In this document: one piece after another, positions 51,381-64,000 of the stretch
Layout: every line of letters starts with the position of its first letter
How positions within the stretch are numbered: the first letter of the stretch is position 1
Assembly (NCBI GenBank): GCA_008711295.1
Contig: VUYV01000015.1
Coordinates: forward strand, 1,135,054-1,199,053
Length of the DNA: 64,000 nt
Origin: Anarhynchus alexandrinus
Taxonomy: Eukaryota; Chordata; Aves; Charadriiformes; Charadriidae
Direction: 5' to 3'
Notes under the pieces: model-generated
The model's input: the letters and a program-made list of their open reading frames with translations, nothing else
Told to the model about the DNA's origin: nothing
The model's database searches: none
Program-made: the position numbers and the translations under genes

Positions 51381-52293
51381 CCCAGCCATTTAGAAGGGCT
51401 ACATGCTTGAGGACGTCATACCTCTGAGTCAGTAGGTGGGAAGCATGTTACTTGTTACTGATACTGATCTCTGCCCTGTCTTGCATCAGTAAGTTCTGGT
51501 CTGTGAAAAGCTTAAAAAATTGAGTAACAGCGGAGACCATCAGAGTGACTGATGCTTCAGTGGTAGAACAGCTGTTAGAAATCTCCCTTAAAACCACAAA
51601 GGAGGACCCTATAAACCTACAAGTAGCAAATTTTTTTTTAGGGTTGTAAGTAGGATGGTATGAGCACAGTGAGGCTGGGGCAGAGGAACACTCCAGGTGA
51701 AGATGAGGAACTGAAAGGAGGTGTAAGGGGAGAGTGGGTTGGAAGGAGGATGCAGGTACAGTCCTCCTGGAAGAAGACTGCTGGAGCAGTAACTGGTGAG
51801 TGTAGTATGGGGCAAGGCAGAGGGCTTAACATGTTTGAATCTGTAATATGCCAAATACAAATGTCATGTGAATCCTAAGTCCTGTTTTCAGCCTTTAAAC
51901 AGAGGCATTAAAAAGTGATGCACCATCAGTGTTGTGCTGATGCACCTTTTCCTTTAGGAACACACTAATGGAAATATATCAATTACTTTAGCTGTCATTT
52001 CAGCCATACTGTCTTAAAGGAGCAGATTAGTATCATCATGCATAGTTACTTTCAATAATGTCAATTGGATGCTTTTTGAAAATGGACAAGCTTGTAGCTT
52101 TGAGATCTGAGTGGGGAGTGCCAGTTAAATGTGACAACTCTGTATACCACCTTCTCTTACTGAAAGGAAGCAAAAGAAATGGCAGCTTAGGTCTGTTCCC
52201 CAGGAGCTCTGTAGAAATGATGGGTCAAAATCAGATTTTTTTTTTTAAATTGAGTGCTGTGGTTCTTATCAGATTGCTATGATTATGCTATGA

Positions 52294-52326
52294 TTTATTT
52301 AGGGCAGAGAGGTGTGCTGAGTGTAC
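52294..52326 (+). repeat. 33-bp direct repeat, copy 2
   Basis: Exact second copy of the sequence at 51012-51044. No known repeat family was recognised. Confidence 0.9.
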
Positions 52327-55300
52327 AGCAAAAATGCTGCTGTGCAATTAGAATTAATCCGTATCAATAGTAGCCTTATTGTCTTACCTTGTCATAGTTC
52401 TAGCTTCAGTCATAATTGCATGTCATTAGTAGGCAGAGTCTGTATGTAAATAAAACATGGTGCAGTTCCATGCTGGAAACTGCAACAACTCAATCAAATT
52501 TGGAAAGTTACTGTGCATATGCAGGGTAACTGTGCCGGTCTCTTATATATTTGCCATTGTGGGAGACTTCCTACCAGCTGTACAGAGTTGTGTTTGTGAA
52601 CTGTCGGGGATAGTTTGCTCTGCTGTTGCAAGCCATGATGTGTCGGTGCTTTCACCGTCTGTCCTAGCTTTGCTATCATTTTATGTTATTCCAAAGAACC
52701 CCTTTGCTTTTATCACTTTTTTTTTTTTAGTAAAGATCTCTCCTCTCTGGTGTTGATACAATTCTACCACTATCTATCACAATTTGCTGTTAATGGAAGT
52801 TTTTCTTTCAACTTCTCTCTCTGGTTTCCTCCCCTCCCATCCCTGAAGTCAAATTGAGAAATAAGAAATAGGGGAGAAGCCTTTATCTTCTGGTTTTGTT
52901 CCAAACCTCAGTTTGTAGGTTTATGGGACAAGCAGCATCTTTCCATGAAATCCATATTATTACCAGATTGGTATGAAGGAATGATTGAGATTCTTACAGC
53001 TGCCTGTGGAGGGAAATTTAATCTTGCATGTTGCTTTGGGTTGTTGAAGCCCAGTAACTTCTCCTGGTAGGGGGGATGTTCTGTGATTAATTCTACTTGA
53101 GATGCTGAGCATCACTCCAGTTGTTCCTCAGTCCAAGGTACTAGGTGCTGGCTTTGGTACTGCACCAACCTTTCATTGACTACTAGATGTTTCCCTTCCA
53201 GCAGTAACTGTGGTGTGTGAAATATTAGGACTATAAGTGTCAATGTAAGTACCTAAAAGAAATGATTACATGACATTGCTCTGATAAAACAGAAAGGAGT
53301 TCATTGGCTAGCAGTAATAGTGCGCAACCTTTTCACTTTAAGGAAAACCAAGTTGTATACTTACAGTGCAATGACCAGTCCTCAATAACAACTTTAGCAT
53401 GTGGATAAGCTCTGTTTACATGGATGTGTAAACTTAGATGCCTTGCACCTGATGCAGCATTGCTGTGTGCTTCTGTCACTTGTTCCACAGTGAGCTGTAT
53501 AGTCACAGTTTTAAATGTTATAGCCAGAGATGAGTTTGTAGCCATACATTGCCAGGAAACATCACAGAACACTGACCAGCCCCAGTGCCAGGCTATGCCT
53601 CATGCTGCATATTAGATGACTCTTGTGCTAAAGCGTTTGAAAACAAATCCAGGATGCTGGGTTAAAAGTTGGTGGTAAAGCAACTAGCAGGGGTTCTTTC
53701 TGATCTCCAGAGGAACTGCTCTTTGAAGTCTGTATCTCTTTCTCATAGCTCAGAGAAGGATTTCTACAGATTTAGTAATGTTTGTGGTGCTGGGTCAGGA
53801 CTTTCCTCACTGGAACTCAACCATGGGGTAGCCTTCACTGTGCTGAATGCCCCTTGAATGCAAAGGCCAGGCAGTAGCAAGAAGAAAATCCAGTATTGTT
53901 AAGAGTGCTTTCTTAAAAAACTTTTCCCCAGCTCTTATAGAATGCACCAATGGCTTAATGTGACACATCCTATTTTTAATACAAACAGCTCCCTTCTGGA
54001 ATCCTAATGTTATCTAGAAAATGGGCAAGAGAAATAGCAGCTTTCAGGGCTTGGTATTTAGATTGCAGAAATTAAGCTGCATTACAGGGTCCAGTGAACA
54101 GGAATATGGACTGTCTCATGGTAGCTTTGTTGCAGGCTTGCCATCTGGCTAATTATCCAGCGACTGGGGGAGGCGTATGTGGCAGTTCCTTTGCTACATG
54201 CAGGCCTCTGACAAGTTTGGGTAAGCTAGAGTACTTCAGGGCTTGCAGGGTAAAGCCTTCCTGTAAACTCTTGGTTTTCTGTTCTGCCTTAGCAGGTACA
54301 CACTTAGCTGTAAAATGAAATCAAGATTGTGAGCCACTCCAAAAGCACATGTATAGGACTTGGCATGCAGGCAGTGTGTGTCTGATCTGTGGCAACCAGC
54401 TAAAACTATCGTACCTGCTCATCATGTCATCTGCTATACCCCCTTTGCCTGCATTGCTGTTTGCAGTTGGCAGATTGTTTCCACCTATTTGGCCTTGCCC
54501 TGAGGAAAGCTTTTTCCCTGGTTAAGGTAAAAATTGCACCCAAGCTCCATCCACTGTGGTCGGCTGAAGGGAGGAGTTTGAATCTATCCTATCTGTGAAC
54601 TTGTCTCTGCTAAAGACGTATTGCAGAAGGGACAAACCTGGACAACTGGTGGAGGAGGGTTTCAGTTCTGTCCCAAAATGTATAGAAGGTGGGTAGGAGT
54701 CACAGAAACCTCCCAATGAGCCAAAATCAGTAAAATTTTCTGGTTAGGAGAAGACACCTTTTGCCCAAACTTCCAGAAAGGGCTCATGGTCCGTTTGAGG
54801 TGATGTGCCCCATTATTGTCAAAACTGTCATCTTGTTGATATATTGGGAAAGTCCAGCTGTAGCCTCCTTGGTGGCATGCTGGGCTTCTGTGGGCCCTTC
54901 TGTCTCTCAGAAAAGCTATAGTTAAGAAACTAGGTAGTGACTTCTGCTTTCCAGAGGAAGAGGTGGCAGACAGCAGAAACTTCAAATTTAAAGTCTTTTC
55001 TCTAGAATAAATGATTGTTCTTTGTAAGGTTTAAATTTTCTCTATGTTGATTAAGAATTAATTAAGATTAAGAACATGATAATTTTGTGGTGCTGTACCA
55101 CTGAATCTTTAAGTATTCTCATAAATAACCAGGTCTGGGTGTTAGAAAAACAGCTCTTGAACCAGATAGTTGTACTTAAGTTCAGCTCTGTGTCAAGACA
55201 AAACCTGTGATTGGATGTGCACTCCATTAATACTGATTAAAATTGCAGTCTGAGTTAAGTGGAGTCTGGCAATAGTGCCCTTTTGTTGCTATAGGCAACC

Positions 55301-57042
55301 AACACATTGTAAGCTTACTGAATACTAGGTTTATATTTAATGTTTCCATGGTCTTTCTGCTAGAAACAAGGCTTCTTCCCATAGATGAAGCGAGCTCTGG
55401 CAACCCTGTGAGTAAACAGAAGCAATGCTAACAAGATCAAGGATTTAATGTCTGTTCTCACTTGATTATTTTTTTTAAATGGCTTTCCACTGTGGAATGG
55501 GTCTTCTGTTTTGGTCTGTCTTTCCTTTGCTTCCTGGGTGGTGAGGGGCAAACACATTGGAACCACACAATGCTCCCAGTGTATCTAAGGTTAAAAAATG
55601 AATTTTGAGTTTACACTACAGTAATGCCTCTGAGATTCTGGCAGGTCTCCCTGTGGAGGTACCAGCCACCTTCCTAAGAAACTGACAAGGCAGGTGAGAG
55701 TGAAACAAGACTAAATGAATAGGCATCAACTTTCCTTTGGAGCTGAGCAGCTTATGGCTCTCCTGCAAGTGGTGGGAATTCTCTGATGAAAACAACCCAC
55801 AGAAAAACTAATCTTATCCTAGCAATGAAAAAGTGTAGGAAACCTTACAGCTCCTGAGTGCTAGACACTTGTGTTCCACAGTTGATCTCTAATGTGATCT
55901 TGCAGCATTGATTTTTGTCTTCATACCCTCCATTTGTTCTTACTGAAGTCATATGCTAGTCAGCTGCTGTCGTAGGCTGGAAACATCCTCTTGGGATGAG
56001 TGTGACGTCCACATCCCCTGTTCTCCCCGAATAGCCCCCACTCTTTGTTCTTACAGACAGGATATTACAAGCTGGCTTAATCCAGGACCTACAATTCTGA
56101 AATGGTTTCACTTTTCTATAGACAAGAAGTATATTAGTGTGCCTTTACCAGAAATAAAAAATATTTCTGTAACAATTTTTCTCTTAAAACTTCATGATTT
56201 GGCTGTGTCTTTCAGCTAACTGGCAGGGGATGTAACTGTTTTTCATTATGAACTACATATCATTTTCTTCTAATGGGTTTAAGTCTCTTCCATGGAAGGA
56301 ACCTCCTGTCCAGTGTGGGATAGGATATTATGTAGGCAGTGCTTGGCTTCACGGTGGTGATGGCTGTTACAACCATATGGGAAAATGAATGAGTATGCTC
56401 TACTGTCCCCTATTTCCAGAAATATCTGAGAGTGCATCTGTGCTGTAACCACAACAACTACAGCACAGTGTAGAGGTGCCTTAATTAATGTTAAACTAAG
56501 CATCTCTGTCCAAGCATCCCAGCAGGACTGCAACATCTGTCCCAAAAGGCAGGTAGTTGAGCCTTCAGTGAGCTTTGTGCTTTTGTGATGAAAATATACC
56601 TCGGGTAACCTGCTTATAGCTAAGTGGAGTTGTCTTTCAGCTGCACTGCATTAACTTAGATGGTAGAGAGTTCCTCAGAACACTGAAATTTTTTTTAGCT
56701 GCATGGAAGAGATTTGCCTTTAAGCTATGCAGGAGTGCATGCCAGTCACACAAAGGTTGTATTGCCTCTTGGTTACATGTCTTCACTTACTAATGTATTT
56801 GAGCTGCTTCCAGTGAGGTTACATTCTGGAAGGAGATTTTTTTTGATGTTCACTTATTTGATGTTAGTTTTATGGGTCCTAAAGGATGTGTTTTGTACGC
56901 AACTCTGCAGGGGTGGCAGCATGGCACAAGTGTCTTAGCTTTAAAAATAGGGAAGAAAACTTGATTTAACAGTGACTTGCTGAACTAAACTGTAATTAAA
57001 TTTCTAAGCAAACTGTAAGTGCTACGGAATATTGCATAGAGT

Positions 57043-57594
57043 TGCCCCTCTACTCCACTCTCGTGAGACCCCACCTGGAGTACTGCATCCAGCTCTGGAG
57101 TCCCCAACATAAGAAGGACATGGACCTGCTGGAGCGTGTCCAGAGGAGGGCCACGAGGATGATCCGAGGGCTGGAGCACCTCTCCTATGAGGAGAGGCTG
57201 AAGGAGTTGGGGCTGTTCAGCCTGGAGAAGAGAAGGCTCCGGGGAGATCTTACTGCGGCCTTCCAGTACCTAAAGGGGGCCTACAGGAGAGCTGGGGAAG
57301 GACTTTTTACTACGGCATGTAGTGACAGGATGAGGGGGAATGGCTTGAAACTGGAAGAGGGCAGGTTTAGATTGAACATTAGGAAGAAGTTTTTCACTGT
57401 GAGGGTGGTAAGGCACTGGAACAGGTTGCCCCGAGAGGTTGTTGAGGCCCCATCCCTGGAGGTGTTCAAGGCCAGGCTGGACATGGCCTTGGGCAGCCTG
57501 GTCTAGTGGGAGGTGTCCCTGGCTATGGCAGGGGGGTTGGAACTCGATGATCTTCAAGGTCCTTTCCTACCTAAACCATTCTATGATTCTGTGC
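57043..57594 (+). mobile_element. CR1 fragment, 3' 0.55 kb
   Basis: This 5'-truncated CR1 is in plus orientation, same as FAM219A. It begins GTTGCCCCTCTACTCC and ends CCATTCTATGATTCTGTG. The ORF2 C-terminus is open for 154 codons ([14 protein letters not shown] to [11 protein letters not shown]), so it is a young copy, close in sequence to the one at 26.1-26.7 kb. Confidence 0.96.
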
Positions 57595-60500
57595 ATATCT
57601 TCCCAGTTTGTGCAAGGCACTGATACTGGGGGCAGTCTCTAAAGCTTATGCAGAGTAACAGGAGATTGCCAGGAATGCTGCCATTGTCCCTCCTGAAAAA
57701 CTGTCCGGGAGGTGTTTTGAGCAGAGGACTTTTTGCATCCTGCAGCTGTTGGAAAATTGTTTCAGAACAGGGCAAGTTGTATGGATTTGCCTCTGGTATC
57801 TGTTCTGGTTTTGCTTGAAAGAAGTTTACTTGGCAAACGTTTTTCAAATAGTTTTGGTGATTTCTGTAGGTGACTCCTATGTTGCTGTGGTGCACTAGGC
57901 TCTGGAGGCAACGGGAAACCAATGGAAGACCTCTACAATGCTCCTCAGAAAGCCATCAGATAAGGGTTTTAATTTACCTGTATGCCTTGACTGTGCCTAT
58001 AAAATAAGTAAATTAATGGGTGGGCAAATGGAGACTTATGTGAAGATTCCTCCAGATGCTTTTGGAGGCTATGTTTAAAGGAGCAACTACACAGGACGTT
58101 TTTTAATAAGTATTTGTTTCAGGACATTTACATCAAATATAGTAAATGTGTGAGTTAAAATAGAAGCCTCTGCCTAGGCCATTGCTGGGTCCATGTCTTG
58201 TGTGGAAAAAAATGATGTAAAATGTTGGTGCCAATTGATTGTACTATTGCTGTCCCTTGGTTCTGACTTCCAGCTGCTATGCAGAGTTTTGTCTCTTGAG
58301 GGCAAGTAGCCCCAAAGGACTGAATGTGTGATGTTATTTCCTGGCCAATCTGTAAGGCGCTCAGCTCCATGAGGCAGTCCTTTTATTCACAAACATACAT
58401 ACAGTTGTGCTCAGCAAAGATTTGAGGCTTTCCTGTACAGGGACTTGTTTTGGTTGAGATTTTTTTCTTGATCAAGATGTCAGTATTTTGCATGACACAG
58501 TTCTGCAAATCAGCTAGTTTCAAAGATACCACTAAACATGCCTTTCTTAAGCAGTCTTCCTTGCTGCCAGCTCTCCCACTGCTGGCATCCCATGGTACTT
58601 CAGATTGCTGTGGGGTCAGATCCTGCTTTAGATACTGGGGCACAGCCAAGTGTGTTTGTGTGCAGTTGCAGGTTTCTGTCCTTGGTGTGAGACCCACCAA
58701 GCTTTGTGTGCACCTGCAAGAGACTGCAGATGAAACAACTGAGGAAACGTGGCTTGTAATTTCCCAGCAGAGGTTTTGTAAGGGTTTTTTTTGTGTGACA
58801 AGGTGTAGCTGTTTGCAAAGGGCTGACAGCAGGCACCAGCACACAGTTCATGGCAGGACCTGAGACATGACACGGGCTGTTGCATCTCTGACAAGTTGTA
58901 GCAGAGCAGAGGAAAGGAGCCCCTGGAGAACTTCAAAGCAACAACACATCCATCAGCCCCACACACAGAAGAGGGAGCCACAGGCTTGTTGGGTTTTCAG
59001 TGGGATGGGACTTCTGCCATGAAAGCAGAAATTAAACTGTAATTACATAGCAATAGGGCTGATGAAAAAATGCCAGAGGCCAGTGACATCTAACAAGGCT
59101 TCTGATGGGAAGCCACAGCCTTTGAAAGTCAAATCTTTTCCAAGGTCAGAATTTCTAAAACGTTGGTAGACACAAACCTGCCGCCAGAAGCTGGTGGGAT
59201 GGAGGGAGCTTTTCCAGGGAATGTTAAATATAACACTTAGTGCACGCCCAATGCATATACCTTTTAGCTGTGGCTGATGACTGCAGTGGTCCTCTCAGCA
59301 CCAGCCTCTTTTTCTAAACAAATCAGCATAAATTTACCTCCCTTTTCAGAATTTACAGGGGGAGAGGCCTCTGCTTTCTGCTAGACCCCTGTTCTTTTCC
59401 TGTCCCCATAAAGTGGGTTGCACAGCCAAGGCCAGCCACTTCACAGTACGGATATAGGGACCAACATCTCAGAGACCGAAAGCAATTGCAGCATAAAAAA
59501 TATGTTTAAGTTTGAGCAACATCCGGCTTTTTTGGTCACCTTATTTTAAATGGCACTTTGAGAAATTCTTGTCAATACATTCATGAGGAGATAAGTCACT
59601 CAGTTAATCACTTAAAGCATTAATGACTCTGGTTTTGTGATGCCTGCTTATTTTACAGTGCACTTCTCAACACCTGGTTGTCAGCAGAACAGAATTCAAA
59701 AGTGGAAAGAGTTGTTTTTCCTACAAATACTCAAGGCTGCACATTGTTTTTATGACTTCTGTGAATAAGCAGTACTGCTTTCTGCTGCTGGAAGACAGCA
59801 GCATCTGGTTAGGTGTATGTGCATGTCCTGTACCAACCTGAACAAGACACATTTCTGCATCCTGGAGACAAATAGGGAGGCTTCAGAGACGTCTGGTTAG
59901 TTGTTAGCCTGTTCTCTGACAAACCAAGGACTCTCTTTCAAACAAGGACTTACAGAGGTCCTCTGTGAAAAAGACAGTTAAGCAGAGAAAACTTTTATAT
60001 CCAAGTTTAAAGAAAGTTTCTGCGAATAGTACTGCAAAAGTAGGGAATGTGGTGGTTACTATGTGCGCTTTTTAAGAAGAAAGTGATAGAGGGAGGTGCT
60101 TGGGGGTGTAGTGGAAGGGAAATTATGAAGAGACATGCAGAAACTGTGCTTTGCTGGAGAAATTTGGATTATGGTATTATTGCTCATTGTTGCGATCTCA
60201 ACCCAATCATGTCTGTCAGGTGGTAACAGGTAATCATATGGAATTTGCCAGGCTTTTCAGTGGCTAACGTACTTGAATTTGATTTTAAATATGTAATCAG
60301 TTATTTTGAAGATTCAAGACAAATATTTATTTCAGAATTAACCTGTGTGAAAGAAACTTGCTACTGTATAAATAAAACATGCAGAAGAACACATGATATC
60401 AATGCTTCACAGTCAAACTAGCAAACTGGGAAAGTCACTAGCTGAACACTTGGTGCCTAGGTTTGACTTGCAAAGCCCCAGCTTCTTTGGTAATCGTTTC

Positions 60501-63500
60501 TTCAGGGGCATGATAGAGATTTTCAGGCTATTAAGCTGAACTAGCTGAATAATAATTTCACAGTTGAGAAATCAATTGGGAGTTGGAAAAAGGGAAGAAA
60601 TCTTACTTTTCCTCAAGGTGTGAAAGAGGTCTGAGGCAGAGACCTGCTTGTTCTGGAATCTTGTAGGACCTGTGGTCAGAAATTTGATCAATTTTGCAAC
60701 ACATTGACCCAAAATGTGCATTTATAATCTTATATGTGCAGTGCTTTTAAGACTTTACATTACTCTTTAAAAGTTGGATTTGCACTTGACCTCCAATTTC
60801 TATTCAAATGTAGTTTCAGCAGAAGAGCAGGAATTTGAAGGGAGGATCAGATTAATTTATCATGACACCAAAGGCAGGGTAAACATAATGATGGTTGATT
60901 ACTTTTGTATGCAGACTGTTACCAGTAGCAAAAATAGTTACTATGATGTAAGACTAGATTTAGTGCCAAATTGAAAGTTAACCTTGTCTGAAAAGTGAAG
61001 AGAGACCAGTCATGAGAGTAAAAACTAATGTATAAATGGAAAGTTAGTCAATGAGTTAAATTTATGTTCCACACTTACTGATTTTATTTTTAAGTCACTG
61101 ATATTAACAAAGTGTATAAATCACGTAAACTCATCCTGCTGTCTTTACTTTGCAATTCAAGGCAATGAAAACAAGTAGTGCTGCAAAGGATACGCTGCCA
61201 GGAGCAAAGATGCATTTTTCCTTGCCGATTCTATGTACCAGGTTGTTTTGACCTGGTGAAGCCCTGTGCCTTCATGCTCTTCTGATCGATACAGCACAGC
61301 CGGGTCTCCACTCTGTTCTGTAAAAGTTTATGGAACCTTGTTTCAACGTGTTCTCTTGGTTGGGTTTCTGTTGTTCTTGTTAATAAACATTTATTTGCAC
61401 TACTTGCTGTTTTGTAAAGCTTATTTCTGGAGACTCAGCTGTTCTAATACAGTTGTGTTTTCTCTCACCATAGAAGAATGTCTTCTCATTAAATCACTGC
61501 AAAAAGAATAAACTTTCCTCCTAGAAATAGCTGCTCATGAACTAACAATCATTGTAATATATAGTGTCTTTGTTCAATAGCCTAATCTTGGGGCAGAAAG
61601 TTTATCAGTCCTGGCTTACTGCAGCGCTGAGAGGATAGGCTGGATTTTCTGGGAAGACTGGGGCCTGAAAATCCTTCTGTTAGCATCAGCCATCCTTGGT
61701 GTATGCATGATGGGGTGTCGGGGAAAAAAGGTGACCCTGGGAAACCTCTAACTAATTTCTTCCAGTTTTTGAAGCATGTGTATGAAAAGACCACTGTGTT
61801 TCAGTCTTTAAATATTGTTCACATCTGTAGAGGTAAATCCTATTACACATTTCATATTTTTGGTTAAAATGCAGGTGGATGCCCAGAATGCCATTGATTT
61901 GCCCCACTTCTTAGCTGTGGTAAGTGCTACTTTGAAGCACCTCTATGGCACACAGGAAAATGGCAGCGTATTTTGAGCAGCACATGGAAACGTGAAGGTG
62001 TGTCATGAGATGATTACTGAAGTGCAGAGCCTGCCTCCATGACGTAGTTTGGTTGCAGGAGGACAGCAGGCTTATGCGGCAGTGAGTCTGCCTGTTTTCC
62101 CCTGACACATGTTTTCGTTGGCTGATAGAAACCAATTTTAAGGCTCTTTTCCAAAGATAATTAGGATGCCGTATTTCAGGTTCACTGACAAACAGCAGTA
62201 GGGTAGAAGAGACTCAAACGAGTGCCCCGCTGTGGGAAGGACAGACAAAATTCAGGCAGGGATCTGCGCGGCAGCTTCCTGCAAGCTGCACTGTGTGCTG
62301 AGGGCTCTTGTCTGGTCCAAGTGATGCTTTCTACTTCCTGACAGTGGTGATCTAGGAGGGATATTGCAGCGAGCTGGGGAGGGGACGGTTGAAGGGCAGA
62401 ATAAACAAATCTTTGTGTAACCAAGATTCATTAGTTTTCCTGGCCAGGGAACAGCCTGTTACTTCTTTTAGAAGGAAATCAGAAAGGCTGATTTTTAGAG
62501 AAAAAAACTGTCTATGGATCAGTGTAATCCAAGAACCAGCAGAGTAACAACTTGTAAGGTACAAGACATGTTAACAAAGGGTGAACTTTGACCACATAAT
62601 AGCACAGCACTTGGTGTCAGGACTGTATGAGATGATTCAGAAAGGCCCCTGTGAGCATCATGTTTTGTTAACTTTCATCTTGTTTTTGAGGCTGTAAGCT
62701 TATTCCTTCCACCCTGTGCTTCGTCTCCTTTGTTCCTGGTTCTCTGATGCATCTTCTATTGTCCCCAGTAGCCCAATGTTCCTCTGTAGATTGGTTGGTT
62801 TTGGGGTGGTTTTTTTTTGTTTAAATGATACATTGCGATTTCCTTCAGGCAGAAGATGAGAAAAAAAAAAAAAAATCTAAGCAATAGATAAAATTGCTCT
62901 GTGAAAGCCTCAGTTATAATAATACTGGCTTTTCCCTCTCCCACACAGACTTAGATTGAATGGAAGATGTGTTTGGGAGAAAAAACATATTGGAGAAACC
63001 TGCACTAGTGTTTCAGATCCTTTAAATGAATTAGGTGTCCATCACATCATAACAGAGTATAGCCACTCAAGTCCTGCTGTGCTCCATTTTCATTAGCAGA
63101 ATTCCATTTTTTGCTTGTATGAATTAGTGTCAAAATCTAAGTCAAAATAAAAAAAATATTGCTCTCTGCAGCTCCGATGTTTTGGGGCAAAGTGCAATGA
63201 CTGTGCCCTTGCACAAAGTCACCTGTCACCCGACTTGGCTAGCGTGTGCGTGTCCTACAGTGCCTTGGGTGCCTTGGCAGCCTGGCTTTGAGAGCAGTCC
63301 CCTCCTCAGGCCCCTCACCTGGTGTGGGCAGGGACGGGTGCGACTAGAAGCCTACCAGCCAGATTCGGTGCGAACCATCTGCTTCTCACAGCAGTGCTGG
63401 GTAATGATCTCAGCGTGTTTCACGCCCTGGGAACTTTGTGCAAATACATTCTCATATGGTGGATAACAAGGAAGCCCTAAACATTTCCAGCCTGCAGAGA

Positions 63501-64000
63501 GGCTGTGAAAGCAGTAGCCGAATCAGGGGTGGGTCAGATGTCATCGGTCAGCAGAGATGGTGATGCCATCGGCTAAAAAGAGTCACTCCACCACACAAGG
63601 TGCTGACAGATTGAGCCCTGGCACGCTGAGTTTCGCTTGCTCAGCCACTTCTGCAGGGAAGGCAGTTCACTGTGCTGTGCCTGTCCCTGTGGAAACAAGC
63701 TGTTCCCTCTGCACAGCCCAGGGCGTCTCTCCCAGCCCTCTCCTGTCTCTGCCACCAGGCTGCAGCTCTAGGGGTGGTTTTGCTAACCACTAATTGCCTG
63801 TTTCATTCAAACAGAGAAGGAAGGGTCTTGGTGGAGGTGTCTCTTCTCCCATTATCTTAGATTTCAGAGCTGCTCTCTGTAATGCTGCAGTGCAGGGGAG
63901 GCTCATCTTGTGCTGTTCAAATAGAGCTATGAAATGTAAGTTGTCATGATCTGTAAACCCTCATCCTCTTGGTGTCCTTCTTGCTGGCTGTGTGTAGCCA

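Larger units (their letters stand above)
36871..64000 (+). other. FAM219A intron 1 (continues beyond window)
   Basis: From the exon 1 donor GTGAGG to the window end no further FAM219A exon was found. A very long first intron is expected, as in human. The first 450 bp belong to the CpG island. Beyond this there is one clear CR1 (57043-57594), two small CR1-like remnants, a 33-bp duplicated sequence (51012, 52294), an (AAACC)n run, short A or T homopolymers, and two AT-rich blocks that could be conserved noncoding elements. The long stretches 39006-49220, 52330-57042 and 57595-64000 show nothing I can support. Confidence 0.75.

Noticed and set aside
58383..58981. Overlapping frames of 117-153 codons on both strands
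   Set aside because: Both strands being open in the same stretch, with no family likeness, points to chance. A transcript or protein search could overturn this.
36871..64000. FAM219A exon 2 (expected DPAAASISDGD segment)
   Set aside because: No in-phase match after an acceptor was found on the plus strand; the intron is taken to extend beyond the window. An eye search can miss a diverged exon.

Overview
The window looks like nuclear DNA from a bird. It carries several CR1 retroposons of the avian type, with the 3' tail built on repeats of ATTCTATG. Exons are short and widely spaced, and there is one vertebrate-style CpG island. Two protein-coding genes are recognised, and each runs off one end of the window. 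They face away from each other around a shared CpG-island promoter at about 36.1-37.3 kb.

The minus-strand gene is DNAI1 (axonemal dynein intermediate chain 1, outer dynein arm of motile cilia). I could place its first nine coding exons, at 36268-36300, 22969-23037, 21027-21125, 20036-20116, 15782-15908, 14341-14420, 13460-13618, 11604-11663 and 9045-9182. All have consensus splice sites and consistent reading phases. Together they encode about 282 N-terminal residues. The WD-repeat half lies beyond position 1. The plus-strand gene is FAM219A, a small conserved protein of unclear function. Only its 20-codon first coding exon (36811-36870) is seen; everything from 36871 to the window end appears to be its first intron. 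The DNAI1/FAM219A head-to-head pair is also known in human at 9p13.3. That region corresponds to chicken chromosome Z, so Z linkage is likely but inferred.

Layout: 1-9044 is a DNAI1 intron holding a CR1 3' end, a 200-bp pyrimidine tract and a nearly complete but broken CR1 ORF2 region (5412-8612). 9045-23037 holds DNAI1 exons 9 to 2, with a second long CR1 (16575-19158) in intron 4. 23038-36267 is DNAI1 intron 1, with two antisense CR1 fragments, an exact 3 x 78-bp tandem repeat that includes a CR1 tail, and a solo ERV-type LTR (31947-32700). 36110-37330 is the CpG island and bidirectional promoter. 36871-64000 is FAM219A intron 1, with one clear CR1 (57043-57594), small CR1 remnants, short repeats and possible conserved noncoding blocks.

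The most notable signals are an RFX-type X-box close upstream of the DNAI1 start, paired perfect CRE palindromes at the head of DNAI1 intron 1, a GC-box inverted repeat in the promoter, an internal inversion inside one CR1 copy, and the 78-bp triplication fused to a CR1 tail. I found no novel gene system. No tRNA, rRNA or CRISPR feature was seen.
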